In this document: positions 22,101 to 34,299 of the stretch, one piece after another | How positions within the stretch are numbered: position 1 is the stretch's first letter | Layout: the number at the start of each line of letters is the position of its first letter | DNA from: Leptidea sinapis | Taxonomy: Eukaryota > Arthropoda > Insecta > Lepidoptera > Pieridae | DNA length: 64,000 nucleotides | Reading direction: 5' to 3' | Assembly (NCBI RefSeq): GCF_905404315.1 | Contig: NC_066297.1 | Location: 5,704,001-5,768,000, forward strand | Notes under the pieces: generated by a model | Told to the model about the DNA's origin: nothing | Databases searched by the model: none | What the model saw: the letters and a program-made list of their open reading frames with translations, nothing else | Made by a program: the position numbers and the translations under genes

Positions 22101-23951
22101 TGAGCAGCGGCCATCTTGGATTTAAAAAATGATCACAAAATCGTTCTCTGCACCCACGAGAACTAAGGATACGATACCCATAATGTAGTTTAACATACTT
22201 TTGAGCGGCGGCCATCTTGGATTTCAAAAATGATCACAAAATAGTTCTGTGCACTCTCGAGAACCTCGGATACGATACCCATATTTTTGTGATCATAATC
22301 TTGCACGGCGGCCCTATTGGATTTGAAAAATGATCACAAAATCGTTCTCAGCACACTCGAGAGCCTCGAATACGATACCCATAATGTAGTTATCATACTT
22401 TTGAGTGGCGGCCATCTTGGATTTGAAAAATGATTACAAAATCGCTCTCTGCACCCTCAAAAACCTCGGATACGATACCCATAATGTACTCATCATAATT
22501 TTGAGTGGCGGCCATCTTGGATTAAAAAAAATGATCACAAAATCGTTCTGTGCACTCTCGAGAACCTCGGATATGATACCCATAATGTAGTTATCATACT
22601 TTTGAGCGGCGACCATCTTGGATTTGAAAAATGATCACAAAATCGCTCTCTGCACTCTCGAGAACCTCGGATACGATACCCATATTTTTATGATCATTAT
22701 CTTGCATTGCGGCCATCTCGGATTTAAAAATGATCCCAAAATTATTTTCTGCACCCTCGAGAACCTCGGACACGATATCTATATTGATGAAAACATAATT
22801 GTTTGCGGCAACACTCTTGGATTTCAACAATGATCACAGAATTGTTCTCTGCACCCTCGAGAACCTCGGACACGATATCCATAATGTAGTTATCATACTT
22901 TTGAGCGGCGGCCATCTTCGATTTAAAAAATGATCACAAAATCGTTCTCTGCACCCACGAGAAACTCGGATACGATACCCATAATGGAGTTATCATAATT
23001 TTGAGCGGCGGCCATCTTGGATTTCAAAAATGATCACAAAATCGTTCTTTGCACTCTCTAGAACCTAGGATACGATACCCATAATCTAGTTATCATACTT
23101 TTGAGTGGCGGCCATCTCGGATTTAAAAATGATTTCAAAATTGTTTTCTGCACCCTCAAGAACCTCGGACACGATATCCATATTGCTGAAAATATAATTT
23201 TGTGCGGCGGCAATCTTGGATTTGAAAAATTATCACATTTCTGCTCCCTCGAGAACCTCGGATACGATACCCATAATGAAGTTATCATACTTTTGAGTGG
23301 CGGCCATCTTGGATTTGAAAAATGATCACAAAATCGTTCTCTGCACCCTCGAGAAACTCGTCTACGATATCAATATTGATGAAAACATAATTGTTTGCGG
23401 CAACCCTCTTGGATTTCAAAAATGATCACAGAATTGTTCTCTGCACCTTCGAGAACCTCGGACACGTTATCCATAATGTAGTAATCATACTTTTGAGCGG
23501 CGGCCATCTTGGATTTCAAAAATGATCACAAAATCGTTCTGTGCACTCTCGAGAACCTCGGATACGATACCCATATTTTTATGATCATAATCTTGCATTG
23601 CGGCCATCTCGGATTTAAAAATGATCCCAAAATTATTTTCTGCACCCTCAAAAACCTCGGACACGATATCCTTATTGCTGAAAACATAACTGTTTGCGGC
23701 AGCCTTCTTGGATTTCAAAAATGATCACAGAATTGTGCTCTGCATCCTCGAGAACCTCGGACACGATATCAATATTGCTAAAATCATAATTTTGTGCGGG
23801 GGCCATCTTGGATTTGAAAAATTATCACCAAATCGTTCTCTGCACCCTCGAGAAACTCGTGTACGATATCAATATTGATGAAAACATAATTGTTTGCGGC
23901 AACCCTCTTGGATTTCAAAAATGATCACAGAATTGTTCTCTGCACCTTCGA
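22101..23951 (+). repeat. 1.85-kb block, copy 4 of 4
   Basis: Direct counterpart of the transposon-bearing copy at 5163-7677, but without the element. It holds one extra A at about 22524-22531 (GGATT followed by eight A, against seven at about 5583), which shifts the long-duplication offset from 16937 to 16938. Confidence 0.85.
23123..23126. other. Empty transposon site (long-duplication copy 2)
   Basis: A single TTAA inside CTCGGATTTAAAAATGATTTC, at exactly 6185 plus 16938. It is the uninterrupted counterpart of the MITE insertion point. Equivalent intact sites in the related 1.85-kb blocks are at 2117-2120 and 19054-19057. Confidence 0.9.
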
Positions 23952-25093
23952 GAACCTCGGACACGTTATCCATAATGTGGTTATCATACTTTTGAGCGGC
24001 GGCCATCTTCGATTTGAAAAATGATCACAAAATCGTTCTCTGCACCCTCGAGAACCTTGGATACGATACCCATAATGTAGTTATCATAATTTTGAGCGGC
24101 GGCCATCTTGGATTTCAAAAATGATCACAAAATCGTTCTTTGCACTCTCTAGAACCTAGGATACGATACCCATAATATAGTTATCATACTTTTGAGCGGT
24201 GGCCATCTCGGATTTAAAAATGATCCCAAAAGTGTTTTCTGCACCCTCGAGAACCTCGGACACGATATCCATATTGCTGAAAACATAATTTTGTGCGGCG
24301 GCAATCTTGGATTTAGAAAATGATCCCAAAATTATTTTCTGCACCCTCGAGAACCTCTGATACGATACCCATAATGTTCTTATCATATTTTTTAAGCCGC
24401 GGCCATCTTGGATTTGAAAAATGATCACATTTCTGCTCCCTCGAAAACCTCGGATACGATACCCATAATGAAGTTATCATACTTTTGAGCGGCGGCCATC
24501 TTGGATTTCAAAAATGATCACAAAATCGTTCTTTGCACTCTCTAGAACCTAGGATACGATACCCATAATCTAGTTATCATACTTTTGAGTGGCGGCCATC
24601 TCGGATTTAAAAATGATCCCAAAATTGTTTTCTGCACCCTCAAGAACCTCGGACACGATATCCATATTGCTGAAAATATAATTTTGTGCGGCGGCAATCT
24701 TGGATTTGAAAAATTATCCCAAAATTATTTTCTGCACCCTCGAGAACCTCTGATAGGATACCCATAATGTACTTATCATATTTTTTAAGCCGCGGCCATC
24801 TTGGATTTGAAAAATGATCACATTTCTGCTCCCTCGAGAACCTCGGATACGATTCCCATAATGAAGTTATCATACTTTTGAGCGGCGGCCATCTTGGATT
24901 TGAAAAATGATCACAAAATCGTTCTCTGCACCCTCGAGAACCTCGGATACGATACCCATAATGTAGTTATCATAATTAAGAGTGGCGGCCATCTTGGATT
25001 TAAAAAATGATCAGAAAATCGATCTGTGCACTCTCGAGAACCTCGGATATGATACCCATAATGAAGTTATCATACTTTTGAGCGGCGACCATC

Positions 25094-26877
25094 TTGGATT
25101 TGAAAAATGATCATAAAATCGCTCTCTGCGCTCTCGAGAACCTCGGATACGATACCCATATTTTTATGATCATTATCTTGCATTGCGGCCATCTCGGATT
25201 TAAAAATGATCCCAAAATTATTTTCTGCACCCTCGAGAACCTCGGACACGATATCTATATTGATGAAAACATAATTGTTTTCGGCAACACTCTTGGATTT
25301 CAACAATGATCACAGAATTGTTCTCTGCACCCTCGAGAACCTCGGACACGATATCCATAATGTAGTTATCATACATTTGAGCGGCGGCTATCTTCAATTT
25401 AAGAAATGATCACAAAATCGTTCTCTGCACCCACGAGAACCTCGGATACGATACCCATAATGTAGTTATCATAATTTTGAGCGGCGGCCATCTTGGATTT
25501 CAAAAATGATCACAAAATCGTTCTTTGCACTCTCTAGAACCTAGGATACGATACCCATAATCTAGTTATCATACTTTTGAGCGGCGGCCATCTCGGATTT
25601 AAAAATGATCCCAAAATTGTTTTCTGCACCCTCAAGAACCTCGGACACGATATCCATATTGCTGAAAATATAATTTTGTGCGGCGGCTATCTTGGATTTG
25701 AAAAATTATCCCAAAATTATTTTCTGCACCCTCGAGAACCTCTGATAGGATACCCATAATGTACTTATCATATTTTTTAAGCCGCGGCCATCTTGGATTT
25801 GAAAAATGATCACATTTCTGCTCCCTCGAGAACCTCGGATACGATACCCATAATGAAGTTATCATACTTTTGAGCGGCGGCCATCTTGGATTTGAAAAAT
25901 GATCACAAAATCGTTCTCTGCACCCTCGAGAACCTCGGATACGATACCCATAATGTAGTTATCATAATTTTGAGTGGCGGCCATCTTGGATTTAAAAAAT
26001 GATCACAAAATCGCTCTCTGCACTCTCGAGAACCTCGGATACGATACCCATATTTTTATGATCATTATCTTGCATTGCGGCCATCTCGGATTTAAAAATG
26101 ATCCCAAAATTATTTTCTGCACCCTCGAGAACCTCGGACACGATATCTATATTGATGAAAACATAATTGTTTGCGGCAACACTCTTGGATTTCAACATTG
26201 ATCACAGAATTGTTCTCTGCACCCTCGAGAACCTCGGACACGGTATCCATAATGTAGTTATCATACATTTGAGCGGCGGCTATCTTCGATTTAAGAAATG
26301 ATCACAAAATCGTTCTCTGCACCCACGAGAACCTCGAATACGATACCCATAATGTAGTTATCATAATTTTGAGCGGCGGCCATCTTGGATTTCAAAAATG
26401 ATCACAAAATCGTTCTTTGCACTCTCTAGAACCTAGAATACGATACCCATAATCTAGTTATCATACTTTTGAGCGGCGGCCATCTCGGATTTAAAAATGA
26501 TCCCGAAATTGTTTTCTGCACCCTCAAGAACCTCGGACACGATATCCATATTGCTGAAAATATAATTTTGTGCGGCGGCAATCTTGGATTTGAAAAATGA
26601 TCCCAAAATTATTTTCTGCACCCTCGAGAACCTCTGATACGATACCCATAATGTACTTATCATATTTTTTAAGCCGCGGCCATCTTGGATTTGAAAAATG
26701 ATCACATTTCTGCTCCCTCGAGAACCTCGGATACGATACCCATAATGTAGTTATCATACTTTTGAGCGGCGGCCATCTTGGATTTGAAAAATGATCACAA
26801 AATCGTTCTCTGCACCCTCGAGAACCTCGGATACGATACCCATAATGTAGTTATCATACTTTTGAGCGGCGACCATC
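25094..26877 (+). repeat. Two tandem 892-bp units (copy 2)
   Basis: Cassette starts at 25094, 25986 and 26878 are 892 bp apart, repeating 8820-10603 at offset 16274. Confidence 0.85.
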
Positions 26878-27651
26878 TTGGATTTGAAAAATGATCACAA
26901 AATCGCTCTCTGCACTCTCGAGAACCTCGGATACGATACCCATATTTTTATGATCATTATCTTGCATTGCGGCCATCTCGGATTTAAAAATGATCCCAAA
27001 ATTATTTTCTGCACCCTCGAGAACCTCGGACACGATATCTACATTGATGAAAACATAATTGTTTGCGGCAACACTCTTGGATTTCAACATTGATCACAGA
27101 ATTGTTCTCTGCACCCTCGAGAACCTATGACACGATATCCATAAAGTAGTTATCATACATTTGAGCGGCGGCTATCTTCAATTTAAGAAATGATCACAAA
27201 ATCGTTCTCTGCACCCACGAGAACCTCGAATACGATACCCATAATGTAGTTATCATACTTTTGAGCGGCGACCATCTTGGATTTGAAAAATGATCACAAA
27301 ATCGCTCTCTGCACTCTCGAGAACCTCGGATACGATACCCATATTTTTATGATCATTATCTTGCATTGCGGCCATCTCGGATTTAAAAATGATCCCAAAA
27401 TTATTTTCTGCACCCTCGAGAACCTCGGACACGATATCTATATTGATGAAAACATAATTGTTTGCGGCAACACTCTTGGATTTCAACATTGATCACAGAA
27501 TTGTTCTCTGCACCCTCGAGAACCTCGGACACGATATCCATAAAGTAGTTATCATACATTTGAGCGGCGGCTATCTTCAATTTAAGAAATGATCACAAAA
27601 TCGTTCTCTGCACCCACGAGAACCTCGAATACGATACCCATAATGTAGTTA
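26854..27651 (+). repeat. 399-bp tandem duplication, counterpart in copy 2
   Basis: 26854-27252 and 27253-27651 repeat the arrangement at 10580-11377 at offset 16274, including the GAACCTATGACACG variant in the first member only. Confidence 0.85.
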
Positions 27652-27942
27652 TCATAATTTTGAGCGGAGGCCATCTTGGATTTCAAAAATGATCACAAAA
27701 TCGTTCTTTGCACTCTCTAGAACCTAGAATACGATACCCATAATCTAGTTATCATACTTTTGAGCGGCGGCCATCTCGGATTTAAAAATGATCCCGAAAT
27801 TGTTTTCTGCACCCTCAAAAACCTCGGACACGATATCCATATTGCTGAAAATATAATTTTGTGCGGCGGCAATCTTGGATTTGAAAAATGATCCCAAAAT
27901 TATTTTCTGCACCCTCGAGAACCTCTGATACGATACCCATAA

Positions 27943-30900
27943 TGTAGTTTAACATACTTTTGAGCGGCGGCCATCTTGGATTTCAAAAATGATCACAAAA
28001 TCGTTCTGTCCACTCTCGAGAACCTCGGATACGATATCCATATTTTTGTGATCATAATCTTGCACGGCGGCCCTATTGGATTTGAAAAATGATCACAAAA
28101 TCGTTCTCAGCACACTCGAGAGCCTCGAATACGATACCCATAATGTAGTTATCATACTTTTGAGCGGCGGCCATCTTGGATTTGAAAAATGATCACAAAA
28201 TCGCTCTCTGCACCCTCAAAAACCTCGGATACGATACCCATAATGTAGTCATCATAATTTTGAGTGGCGGCCATCTTGGATTAAAAAAATGATCACAAAA
28301 TCGTTCTGTGCACTCTCGAGAACCTCGGATATGATACCCATAATGTAGTTATCATACTTTTGAGCGGCGACCATCTTGGATTTGAAAAATGATCACAAAA
28401 TCGCTCTCTGCACTCTCGAGAACCTCGGATACGATACCCATATTTTTATGATCATTATCTTGCATTGCGGCCATCTCGGATTTAAAAATGATCCCAAAAT
28501 TATTTTCTGCATCCTCGAGAACCTTGGACACGATATCTATATTGATGAAAACATAATTGTTTGCGGCAACACTCTTGGATTTCAACAATGATCACAGAAT
28601 TGTTCTCTGCACCCTCGAGAACCTCGGACACGATATCCATAATGAAGTTATCATACTTTTGAGCGGCGGCCATCTTCGATTTAAAAAATGATCACAAAAT
28701 CGTTCTCTGCACCCACGAGAAACTCGGATACGATACCCATAATGGAGTTATCATAATTTTGAGCGGCGGCCATCTTGGATTTCAAAAATGATCACAAAAT
28801 CGTTCTTTGCACTCTCTAGAACCTAGGATACGATACCCATAATCTAGTTATCATACTTTTGAGTGGCGGCCATCTCGGATTTAAAAATGATTTCAAAATT
28901 GTTTTCTGCACCCTCAAGAACCTCGGACACGATATCCATATTGCTGAAAATATAATTTTGTGCGGCGGCAATCTTGGATTTGAAAAATTATCCCAAAATT
29001 ATTTTCTGCACCCTCGAGAACCTCTGATAGGATACCCATAATGTACTTATCATATTTTTTAAGCCGCGGCCATCTTGGATTTGAAAAATGATCACATTTC
29101 TGCTCCCTCGAGAACCTCGGATACGATACCCATAATGAAGTTATCATACTTTTGAGTGGCGGCCATCTTGGATTTGAAAAATGATCACAAAATCGTTCTC
29201 TGCACCCTCGAGAACCTCGGATACGATACCCATAATGTAGTTATCATAATTTTAAGTGGCGGCCATCTTGGATTTAAAAAATGATCAGAAAATCGTTCTG
29301 TGCACTCTCGAGAACCTAGGATATGATACCCATAATGTAGTTATCATACTTTTGAGCGGCGACCATCTTGGATTTGAAAAATGATCACAAAATCGTTCTT
29401 TGCACTCTCTAGAACCTAGGATACGATACCCATAATCTAATTATCATACTTTTGAGCGGCGGCCATCTCGGATTTAAAAATGATCCCAAAATTGTTTTCT
29501 GCACCCTCAAGAACCTCGGACACGATATCCATATTGCTGAAAATATAATTTTGTGCGGCGGCAATCTTGGATTTGAAAAATGATCCCAAAATTATTTTCT
29601 GCACCCTCGAGAACCTCTGATACGATACCCATAATGTACTTATCATATTTTTTAAGCCGCGGCCATCTTGGATTTGAAAAATGATCACATTTCTGCTCCC
29701 TCGAGAACCTCTGATACGATACTCATAATGTATTTATCATAATTTTGAGCGGCGGCCATCTTGGATTTAAAAAATGATCACAAAATAGTTCTGTGCACTC
29801 TCGAGAACCTCGGATACGATACCCATAATGTAGCTATCATACTTTTGAGCGGCGGCCATCTTGGATTTGAAAAATGATCACAAAATCGCTCTCTGCACCC
29901 TCGAGAACCTCGGATACGATAACCATAATGTAGTTATCATAATTTTGAGTGGCGGCCATCTTGGATTTAAAAAATGATCACAAAATCGTTTTGTGCACTC
30001 TCGAGAACCTTGGATATGATACCCATAATGTAGTTATCATACTTTTGAGCGGCGACCATCTTGGATTTGAAAAATGATCACAAAATCGCTCTCTGCACTC
30101 TCGAGAACCTCGGATACGATACCCATATTTTTATGATCATTATCTTGCATTGCGGCCATTTCGGATTTAAAAATGATCCCAAAATTATTTTCTGCACCCT
30201 CGAGAACCTCGGACACGATATCTATATTGATGAAAACATAATTGTTTGCGGCAACACTCTTGGATTTCAACAATGATCACAGAATTGTTCTCTGCACCCT
30301 CGAGAACCTCGGACACGATATCCATAATGTAGTTATCATACATTTGAGCGGCGGCCATCTTCGATTTATAATATGATCACAAAATCGTTCTCTGCACCCT
30401 CGAGAAACTCGTCTACGATATCAATATTGATGAAAACATAATTGTTTACGGCAACCCTCTTGGATTTCAACAATGATCACAGAATTGTTCTCTGCACCCT
30501 CGAGAAACTCGGACACGATATCCATAATGTAGTTATCATACTTTTTAGCGGCGGCCATCTTCGATTTAAAAAATGATCACAAAATCGTTCTTTGCACTCT
30601 CTAGAACCTAGAATACGATACCCATAATCTAGTTATCATACTTTTGAGCGGCGGCCATCTCGGATTTAAAAATGATCCCGAAATTGTTTTCTGCACCCTC
30701 AAGAACCTCGGACACGATATCCATATTGCTGAAAATATAATTTTGTGCGGCGGCAATCTTGGATTTGAAAAATGATCCCAAAATTATTTTCTGCACCCTC
30801 GAGAACCTCTGATACGATACCCATAATGTACTTATCATATTTTTTAAGCCACGGCCATCTTGGATTTGAAAAATGATCACATTTCTGCTCCCTCGAGAAC

Positions 30901-31220
30901 CTCGGATACGATACCCATAATGTAGTTATCATACTTTTGAGCAGCGGCCATCTTGGATTTAAGAAATGATCACAAAATCGTTCTCTGCACCCACGAGAAC
31001 TAAGGATACGATACCCATAATGTAGTTTAACATACTTTTGAGCGGCGGCCATCTCGGATTTAAAAATGATCCCGAAATTGTTTTCTGCACCCTCAAAAAC
31101 CTCGGACACGATATCCATATTGCTGAAAATATAATTTTGTGCGGCGGCAATCTTGGATTTGAAAAATGATCCCAAAATTATTTTCTGCACCCTCGAGAAC
31201 CTCTGATACGATACCCATAA
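27943..31220 (+). repeat. 3.08-kb higher-order repeat, unit 1 (3278 bp)
   Basis: The unit is phased on the rare motif TGTAGTTTAACATAC. It holds cassettes at 28376 and 30061 (1685 bp apart). It is 200 bp longer than the others because of two extra monomers at 31021-31220. Its first 2.47 kb match 11669-14148. Confidence 0.87.
31021..31220 (+). repeat. Extra two-monomer insertion in unit 1
   Basis: Exactly 200 bp lie between two successive TGTAGTTTAACATAC motifs (31021 and 31221). Sister units have only one. The inserted pair carries CCCTCAAAAACCTCGGACAC, as does the matching stretch one unit upstream (about 27743-27942), so out-of-register exchange between units is likely. Confidence 0.8.
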
Positions 31221-34200
31221 TGTAGTTTAACATACTTTTGAGCGGCGTCCATCTTGGATTTCAAAAATGATCACAAAATCGTTCTGTCCACTCTCGAGAA
31301 CCTCGGATACGATACCCATATTTTTGTGATCATAATCTTGCACGGCGGCCCTATTGGATTTGAAAAATGATCACAAAATCGTTCTCAGCACACTCGAGAG
31401 CCTCGAATACGATACCCATAATGTAGTTATCATACTTTTGAGCGGCGGCCATCTTGGATTTGAAAAATGATCACAAAATCGCTCTCTGCACCCTCAAAAA
31501 CCTCGGATACGATACCCATAATGTAGTCATCATAATTTTGAGTGGCGGCCATCTTGGATTAAAAAAATGATCACAAAATCGTTCTGTGCACTCTCGAGAA
31601 CCTCGGATATGATACCCATAATGTAGTTATCATACTTTTGAGCGGCGACCATCTTGGATTTGAAAAATGATCACAAAATCGCTCTCTGCACTCTCGAGAA
31701 CCTCGGATACGATACCCATATTTTTATGATCATTATCTTGCATTGCGGCCATCTCGGATTTAAAAATGATCCCAAAATTATTTTCTGCATCCTCGAGAAC
31801 CTTGGACACGATATCTATATTGATGAAAACATAATTGTTTGCGGCAACACTCTTGGATTTCAACAATGATCACAGAATTGTTCTCTGCACCCTCGAGAAC
31901 CTCGGACACGATATCCATAATGAAGTTATCATACTTTTGAGCGGCGGCCATCTTCGATTTAAAAAATGATCACAAAATCGTTCTCTGCACCCACGAGAAA
32001 CTCGGATACGATACCCATAATGGAGTTATCATAATTTTGAGCGGCGGCCATCTTGGATTTCAAAAATGATCACAAAATCGTTCTTTGCACTCTCTAGAAC
32101 CTAGGATACGATACCCATAATCTAGTTATCATACTTTTGAGTGGCGGCCATCTCGGATTTAAAAATGATTTCAAAATTGTTTTCTGCACCCTCAAGAACC
32201 TCGGACACGATATCCATATTGCTGAAAATATAATTTTGTGCGGCGGCAATCTTGGATTTGAAAAATTATCCCAAAATTATTTTCTGCACCCTCGAGAACC
32301 TCTGATAGGATACCCATAATGTACTTATCATATTTTTTAAGCCGCGGCCATCTTGGATTTGAAAAATGATCACATTTCTGCTCCCTCGAGAACCTCGGAT
32401 ACGATACCCATAATGAAGTTATCATACTTTTGAGTGGCGGCTATCTTGGATTTGAAAAATGATCACAAAATCGTTCTCTGCACCCTCGAGAACCTCGGAT
32501 ACGATACCCATAATGTAGTTATCATAATTTTAAGTGGCGGCCATCTTGGATTTAAAAAATGATCAGAAAATCGTTCTGTGCACTCTCGAGAACCTAGGAT
32601 ATGATACCCATAATGTAGTTATCATACTTTTGAGCGGCGACCATCTTGGATTTGAAAAATGATCACAAAATCGTTCTTTGCACTCTCTAGAACCTAGGAT
32701 ACGATACCCATAATCTAGTTATCATACTTTTGAGCGGCGGCCATCTCGGATTTAAAAATGATCCCAAAATTGTTTTCTGCACCCTCAAGAACCTCGGACA
32801 CGATATCCATATTGCTGAAAATATTATTTTGTGCGGCGGCAATCTTGGATTTGAAAAATGATCCCAAAATTATTTTCTGCACCCTCGAGAACCTCTGATA
32901 CGATACCCATAATGTACTTATCATATTTTTTAAGCCGCGGCCATCTTGGATTTGAAAAATGATCACATTTCTGCTCCCTCGAGAACCTCTGATACGATAC
33001 TCATAATGTATTTATCATAATTTTGAGCGGCGGCCATCTTGGATTTAAAAAATGATCACAAAATAGTTCTGTGCACTCTCGAGAACCTCGGATACGATAC
33101 CCATAATGTAGCTATCATACTTTTGAGCGGCGGCCATCTTGGATTTGAAAAATGATCACAAAATCGCTCTCTGCACCCTCGAGAACCTCGGATACGATAA
33201 CCATAATGTAGTTATCATAATTTTGAGTGGCGGCCATCTTGGATTTAAAAAATGATCACAAAATCGTTTTGTGCACTCTCGAGAACCTTGGATATGATAC
33301 CCATAATGTAGTTATCATACTTTTGAGCGGCGTCCATCTTGGATTTGAAAAATGATCACAAAATCGCTCTCTGCACTCTCGAGAACCTCGGATACGATAC
33401 CCATATTTTTATGATCATTATCTTGCATTGCGGCCATTTCGGATTTAAAAATGATCCCAAAATTATTTTCTGCACCCTCGAGAACCTCGGACACGATATC
33501 TATATTGATGAAAACATAATTGTTTGCGGCAACACTCTTGGATTTCAACAATGATCACAGAATTGTTCTCTGCACCCTCGAGAACCTCGGACACGATATC
33601 CATAATGTAGTTATCATACATTTGAGCGGCGGCCATCTTCGATTTATAATATGATCACAAAATCGTTCTCTGCACCCTCGAGAAACTCGTCTACGATATC
33701 AATATTGATGAAAACATAATTGTTTACGGCAACCCTCTTGGATTTCAACAATGATCACAGAATTGTTCTCTGCACCCTCGAGAAACTCGGACACGATATC
33801 CATAATGTAGTTATCATACTTTTTTAACGGCGGCCATCTTCGATTTAAAAAATGATCACAAAATCGTTCTTTGCACTCTCTAGAACCTAGAATACGATAC
33901 CCATAATCTAGTTATCATACTTTTGAGCGGCGGCCATCTCGGATTTAAAAATGATCCCGAAATTGTTTTCTGCACCCTCAAGAACCTCGGACACGATATC
34001 CATATTGCTGAAAATATAATTTTGTGCGGCGGCAATCTTGGATTTGAAAAATGATCCCAAAATTATTTTCTGCACCCTCGAGAACCTCTGATACGATACC
34101 CATAATGTACTTATCATATTTTTTAAGCCACGGCCATCTTGGATTTGAAAAATGATCACATTTCTGCTCCCTCGAGATTCTCGGATACGATACCCATAAT

Positions 34201-34299
34201 GTAGTTATCATACTTTTGAGCAGCGGCCATCTTGGATTTAAGAAATGATCACAAAATCGTTCTCTGCACCCACGAGAACTAAGGATACGATACCCATAA
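31221..34299 (+). repeat. 3.08-kb higher-order repeat, unit 2
   Basis: 3079 bp with cassettes at 31654 and 33339. Private changes include ATATTATTTTGTGCGG at about 32820, ACTTTTTTAACGGCGG at about 33817 and CTCGAGATTCTCGG at about 34170. Confidence 0.9.

Larger units (their letters stand above)
16938..30415 (+). repeat. Long duplicated satellite block, copy 2 (no transposon)
   Basis: Second copy of the 1-14148 block in the same orientation. By eye it is almost identical, with only scattered substitutions and one extra A in the run at about 22524-22531. It lacks the transposon and keeps a single intact TTAA at 23123-23126. The match at base 16938 is with base 1 of the window, so this copy may begin further left. 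It merges into the 3078-bp tandem array from about 27943 onward. Confidence 0.9.

Noticed and set aside
1..30415. The long duplication as a pure assembly artefact
   Set aside because: The copies differ by the transposon, an extra A and scattered substitutions, so they are not simply the same sequence twice. Collapse or misjoining elsewhere in such an array cannot be excluded.
30699..31190. 163-codon minus-strand open frame, the longest in the satellite, plus 121-codon relatives at 4925, 21862, 33978, 37056, 40134 and 49168
   Set aside because: They are the same satellite monomers read in shifting frame. The 100-bp period moves the frame each repeat, and length depends on chance monomer order. 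No start context, splice structure or domain supports a gene.
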